The notes below the pieces were generated by a model. The model saw nothing but the letters and a program-made list of their open reading frames with translations, made no database searches and was not told the origin of the DNA. Of a stretch of DNA of 8,212 nucleotides, positions 5,034 to 8,212 are shown in pieces. The DNA comes from Terriglobia bacterium (GTDB lineage: Bacteria; Acidobacteriota; Terriglobia; UBA7540). Position numbers and translations under genes: made by a program. Location of the stretch: assembly GCA_030036915.1 (NCBI GenBank), contig JASHSC010000096.1, positions 1 to 8,212 on the forward strand, read 5' to 3'. The first letter of the stretch is position 1; every line of letters begins with the position of its first letter.

Positions 5034-6233
5034 TTAACTCTTCAGATTTTCCAGCCGCCGCAGTGCTTCGTCCAGCGTGGCTTCCTTCTTGCAATAGGCG
5101 AAGCGCACCTGCTGCGCGCCGGACGCCGGGTTGCGATAAAAACTGCTGCCGGGTACGACACCCACACCGACTTCACGCACCAGGTAGCGTGCAAATTCCA
5201 AATCATTATGAAAACCGAAGGCCGAAATGTCGGCCATGATGTAATACGCTCCGTGCGGGTGGAAGCAGCGGAACCCTGCCTGTTCGAGCCCCGCCAGCAT
5301 GCGGTCGCGGCGCGCTCGGTAATTCACGCAAAGCTGGTGGTAATAGCTCTCGGGAAGCCGGAGAGCAGTGGCGCCGGCTTGCTGCAAGGGCGCTGCTGCC
5401 CCTACCGTGAGGAAGTCGTGCATCTTGCGGATGGCGTTGGTCACTTCCGGCGGCGCAATTGCGTAACCCACCCGCCAGCCCGTGACGCTGTAGGTTTTTG
5501 ACATGGCATTGATGGTGACCGTGCGCTCACGCATTCCCGGCAGGGTCACGAGCGAAATGTGCCGGAAGCCGTCATACACAAGAAATTGATAAATCTCGTC
5601 GGTGATGGCGTAAGCGCCCGTGCGGCGGCATTGCTCCGCGATCAGTTCCAGTTCAGCGATGCTGAACACTTTACCCGTCGGATTGTTGGGCGTGTTCAGA
5701 ATGATGGCGCGCGTGCGGTCGGTGAAGGCCGCAGCAAGCTCCTGTGGATCGATGGTCCAATCGGGAGGATGGAGGCGCACGTGGCGGGTCGTGGCGCCGC
5801 AGATGATGGCATCCGGCCCGTAATTTTCATAAAAGGACTCGAAAACCACCACCTCATCACCGGGGTCGATGATGGCGAGCAGCGTTGCGATCATGGTCTC
5901 CGTGGCGCCGCAGCAAACCGTCAACTCGCGCTCGGGATCGATCGCGAGGCCCGTGTCGCGCTCGAAGCGCTCGGCGACGGCGCGACGGAATTCGCGCGCC
6001 CCCCAGGTGATCTCGTACTGGTTGATGTCGGCGCGAATGGCGGCGACCGCGGCCTCCTTCACTTCCGTGGGCGCGGCGAAGTCCGGGAAGCCTTGCGCAA
6101 GGTTCACGGCATGGTGTTCAATCGCCAGGCGCGTCATCTCGCGAATAACCGATTCGGTGAATTTCTGCGCCTTTTGGGAAACGGGGGAGCGGCGCTCCGC
6201 CACGCTTGTGGCCATGGAGATCTTCTCACTCAT
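5034..6233 (-). CDS. Class I/II PLP-dependent aminotransferase, kynurenine/methionine-transaminase-like
   Basis: This 399-aa cytoplasmic enzyme is a fold-type I transaminase of normal length. The landmarks are all present: N-L-A-Q-G-F-P-D-F at 44-52, which is typical of the kynurenine aminotransferase / YbdL methionine aminotransferase branch; N-T-P-N-N-P-T-G at 180-187; D212 and Y215 in D-E-I-Y (cofactor contacts); the Schiff-base lysine K246 in M-S-K-T-Y-S-V-T-G-W-R; and R377 in V-R-F-A-Y, which binds the substrate carboxylate. It would move an amino group from an aromatic or sulfur amino acid to a 2-oxo acid; the exact donor is not readable. The start is decided by GAGGTG (6239-6244) 5 nt upstream of the ATG. 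That site overlaps the stop codon of the lytic transglycosylase gene, 9 bp upstream, so the two are almost certainly one transcript. No promoter of its own is seen. Confidence 0.93.
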   Translation of the reverse strand: MSEKISMATSVAERRSPVSQKAQKFTESVIREMTRLAIEHHAVNLAQGFPDFAAPTEVKEAAVAAIRADINQYEITWGAREFRRAVAERFERDTGLAIDPERELTVCCGATETMIATLLAIIDPGDEVVVFESFYENYGPDAIICGATTRHVRLHPPDWTIDPQELAAAFTDRTRAIILNTPNNPTGKVFSIAELELIAEQCRRTGAYAITDEIYQFLVYDGFRHISLVTLPGMRERTVTINAMSKTYSVTGWRVGYAIAPPEVTNAIRKMHDFLTVGAAAPLQQAGATALRLPESYYHQLCVNYRARRDRMLAGLEQAGFRCFHPHGAYYIMADISAFGFHNDLEFARYLVREVGVGVVPGSSFYRNPASGAQQVRFAYCKKEATLDEALRRLENLKS

Positions 6234-6238
6234 CCCTT

Positions 6239-6244
6239 CACCTC
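6239..6244 (-). promoter_or_regulatory. Ribosome-binding site of the aminotransferase, overlapping the upstream stop
   Basis: GAGGTG shares its first two bases with the TGA stop (6243-6245) of the lytic transglycosylase and is 5 nt from the aminotransferase ATG. Ribosomes ending on the first gene would clear or reuse this site, which supports translational coupling and fixes the aminotransferase start over the internal ATG at codon 7. Confidence 0.8.
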
Positions 6245-8212
6245 AATTTTGGGGGACAGACCGCGACGACGGTGCGGAGGCGATGCTATTTCCTGGCGTC
6301 GCAGCCGCTGCCCCCGCCGGTGCCGATGACTGCATCTGCGCGCAGGTGGCAAAGTGCGACGAGCCGCTCAGGAGCTGGCGATAAATCTCCGCGTCACGCA
6401 GCACCAGTTCAACATAAATCCGCGTGGCGGGAATGGGAATGCTCTCCAGGAAAACTCCATCATCGTGGAAGTTGTACCTTTTTTCCCAATCCTTCACACG
6501 GAAGTCGCCGGCATTGTAGGCCGCCAGGGCAAGCTCCACCTTTCCGTCGAATTCCTTCAACAGCGCCGCGAGATATGCGCACCCCACCTGCACATTGTAA
6601 TTGGGATCGAAGAGGCGGCGCGCGGCGAGGCGCGTTCGCGCCGGGCGACTACTGTTCGCGGCGGTCTCCGGCAGAATCTGCATCAACCCGCGGGCATTGG
6701 CGGGAGAAAGGGCGCGAGCACTGAACGCCGATTCCTGCCGCACTAACCCCATGACCAGGTATGGGTCAAGATTGTTCCGCCGCGCCTGATCCTCAATGAG
6801 TTTCTGGAAAGAATCGGGATAGAGAAAATCCCACACTTCCTGGGGAAGATCGGAGAATTCCATCTGGGCGTACGCGGGCGCGGCTCTGAGGGCGGCGAAT
6901 AGCGCCCCCGTCACGTTCCCCTGCCCGGCGTAAGCTTCCGCGAGCAGCAAGTGCAGCTCGGCGGGAGGATTGTCCGCCGCCAGCGCGCCCTTCAGGTAAT
7001 CTTCCTCCAGGCTGGCCAATCCGAGAGCGTGCAGAATCAAGGCGGGCCGCGTGATGTCGCTGGGAGAGGCGTCAGGGCATGCAAACCCTGGCGGAATCTC
7101 TGTCCGCGCCAGCACGGGGAGCAGCGCGGCGGCGAGAGGGGCGGCGGGAGAATCGTTCATGGCCGCGGAGCTTCCCGGTTTGGGGTGAATCGCGGCTAGG
7201 CGCGTGGCAGCCCCGCCGGCGTAATAGCTGTGGGCGAAGCGATTGCAAAGCAGCGCGTAGAGCCCTTGCGCATCGGCCAAAGCACCCTGCTTTTCTTCTA
7301 TCTGTGCCAGCCAGAAAAGCGCCGCGGGCGCGCGCGGAGAATCCGGAAACGTTTTCAAGTAGTCGCTCATTACGGTGGCGGCATTGGGATCCCCCAACAG
7401 AAAATCGCACCACGCCAGACGCCAGCCGTCGTCGCGCAAGTGGGGGCTTTTCGGAAACAGCTCGGCAAGGCGGCGGTAAGCGTGCGCCGCTTCCTGCCAA
7501 TTGAGCTGCCGGTAGTAATAAATTCCCGCCGCTGAAAGCGCGTCGGCATAGGCGGAAGACGATGCGTACTGCGCCTCCAGTTTGGCCAGCTCCTGCGAAA
7601 TGCCTAAATCGTCGGATTGCTGGGCATGCACCTGCACTAGCAGTTCCAACCTCTGCGCTTCCAAATCGGGCGCGTCGAAGTGAATGAACAAGGCCTGCAA
7701 CGCGTCCGCACTGCGGCGCAGGCGGATCAGGCATTCCGCCTCTCCCAATCGCCAGCGCGGTGCGAGGACGTGGCCGGGATGGTCACGCAGCAGCACGTTG
7801 TATTCCTTCAGGGCATCGGCGCAAAGACCGGCTTTCGACAGCGCCTCGGCGCGCGTGGTGCGAAGCTCGTTATCGGGGGCCGGAAATTGAGCGCCCAACT
7901 GGGCGCGTAAATCCGAAAGTTCCTCCCCCGCCGCTTTCGCTTCGCTGGAGGCGGGAAACTTGTAATAAATATTCTGGAAGTCGGCCGCGGCCTCGCCCAG
8001 GCGATGGACCACCAGCTCAGCGCGCGCCAGCTTATAGGTGAGCGACGGGCTCTCCCGAGTATCTGGCGACGCCGTCAGGGCATTGATAGCCTGTTGAGTC
8101 TGCCGGCTTTCCAGCAGAGCGTCCGCAAATACGATAAGAGCTTGATGGCGCAATGGGCTTTGCGGGAAACGGCCGGTAAAATCCTCAAGCGCTTTCGCAG
8201 CATCTTGCTGCC
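6243..8212 (-). CDS. TPR-rich soluble-type lytic transglycosylase (GH23), 5' end missing
   Basis: The frame is open to the right edge, so the true start lies outside; 655 residues are visible and the TTG at 8153 is just an internal Leu codon. Numbering from that Leu, residues 1 to about 430 are helical TPR-type repeats (phrases such as A-L-I-V-F-A-D-A-L-L and A-A-H-A-Y-R-R-L-A-E-L-F-P-K-S-P), probably a protein-binding solenoid. Residues about 448-592 are the SLT catalytic domain: catalytic Glu E474 in R-Q-E-S-A-F (codon 6732-6734), S-P-A-N-A-R-G-L-M-Q-I-L-P at 483-495, A-Y-N-A-G at 545-549, and E-S-I-P-I-P-A-T-R-I-Y-V at 570-581. All key motifs are intact. The enzyme should cleave peptidoglycan glycan strands to 1,6-anhydro ends in the periplasm, as Slt70 does; the signal peptide would be in the unseen part. 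The tail after about 598 is Ala/Ser/Pro-rich and probably disordered. It is co-transcribed with the aminotransferase. Confidence 0.93.
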   Translation of the reverse strand, partial: QQDAAKALEDFTGRFPQSPLRHQALIVFADALLESRQTQQAINALTASPDTRESPSLTYKLARAELVVHRLGEAAADFQNIYYKFPASSEAKAAGEELSDLRAQLGAQFPAPDNELRTTRAEALSKAGLCADALKEYNVLLRDHPGHVLAPRWRLGEAECLIRLRRSADALQALFIHFDAPDLEAQRLELLVQVHAQQSDDLGISQELAKLEAQYASSSAYADALSAAGIYYYRQLNWQEAAHAYRRLAELFPKSPHLRDDGWRLAWCDFLLGDPNAATVMSDYLKTFPDSPRAPAALFWLAQIEEKQGALADAQGLYALLCNRFAHSYYAGGAATRLAAIHPKPGSSAAMNDSPAAPLAAALLPVLARTEIPPGFACPDASPSDITRPALILHALGLASLEEDYLKGALAADNPPAELHLLLAEAYAGQGNVTGALFAALRAAPAYAQMEFSDLPQEVWDFLYPDSFQKLIEDQARRNNLDPYLVMGLVRQESAFSARALSPANARGLMQILPETAANSSRPARTRLAARRLFDPNYNVQVGCAYLAALLKEFDGKVELALAAYNAGDFRVKDWEKRYNFHDDGVFLESIPIPATRIYVELVLRDAEIYRQLLSGSSHFATCAQMQSSAPAGAAAATPGNSIASAPSSRSVPQN

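Noticed and set aside
5559..6329. 256-codon plus-strand open frame
   Set aside because: It is antisense to the aminotransferase with its intact catalytic motifs and runs into the transglycosylase gene; the translation has no recognisable features.
8151..8153. TTG at 8153 as the start of the lytic transglycosylase
   Set aside because: The same frame continues upstream for 19 codons to the window edge with TPR-like sequence (A-A-K-A-L-E-D-F), so this is an internal Leu codon in a gene that is open at its 5' end.
1..8212. Defence island, CRISPR array, prophage, transposon or biosynthetic gene cluster
   Set aside because: I looked for spaced direct repeats, integrase or transposase motifs, nuclease/ATPase pairs and modular synthases on both strands and found none. 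Apart from the possible REP element the genes are chromosomal housekeeping or accessory enzymes.

Overview
The window looks like an ordinary chromosomal segment of a moderately GC-rich Gram-negative soil bacterium, most likely an Acidobacteriota member. That assignment is inference. It rests on the style of the proteins (a large secreted family-2 glycosidase with a C-terminal extension, a UbiE/MenG-type methyltransferase, a TPR-rich lytic transglycosylase) and on a small hypothetical protein of a type I associate, from memory only, with Acidobacteriota. No marker gene in the window settles it.

Layout. On the left, all genes point to the minus strand: a 125-aa cytoplasmic hypothetical protein (1209 to 832), a single-domain PilZ c-di-GMP receptor (752 to 411), a possible 22-codon small ORF with a strong Shine-Dalgarno sequence (381 to 313), and the first 87 codons of an exported protein that runs off the left edge (262 to 1). 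Credible sigma70-type promoters lie upstream of the hypothetical gene and of the exported protein. A 261-bp divergent intergenic region (1210-1470) carries two GC-rich hairpins that look like a REP-type palindromic element.

The centre holds two plus-strand genes: a 921-aa exported glycoside hydrolase family 2 enzyme (1471-4236), then a UbiE/MenG-family SAM methyltransferase (4233-4988) whose first possible start overlaps the glycosidase stop codon as ATGA. They converge, across a 45-bp gap, on a second minus-strand pair: a TPR-rich soluble-type lytic transglycosylase, open at the right edge (8212 to 6243), followed 9 bp later by a class I/II PLP aminotransferase (6233 to 5034). The aminotransferase ribosome-binding site overlaps the transglycosylase stop codon.

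How the genes fit together. There is no single pathway. The glycosidase and transglycosylase act outside the cytoplasm on glycans, the methyltransferase probably serves menaquinone synthesis, the aminotransferase serves amino-acid metabolism, and PilZ responds to c-di-GMP. The two tight gene pairs show co-transcription or translational coupling rather than a shared function. I see no CRISPR array, transposase, phage gene, tRNA, rRNA, toxin-antitoxin or defence system. The least explained items are the small ORF at 313-381, the paired hairpins at 1318-1383, the hypothetical gene at 832-1209, and the C-terminal domain of the glycosidase. No gene-free stretch exceeds about 300 bp.
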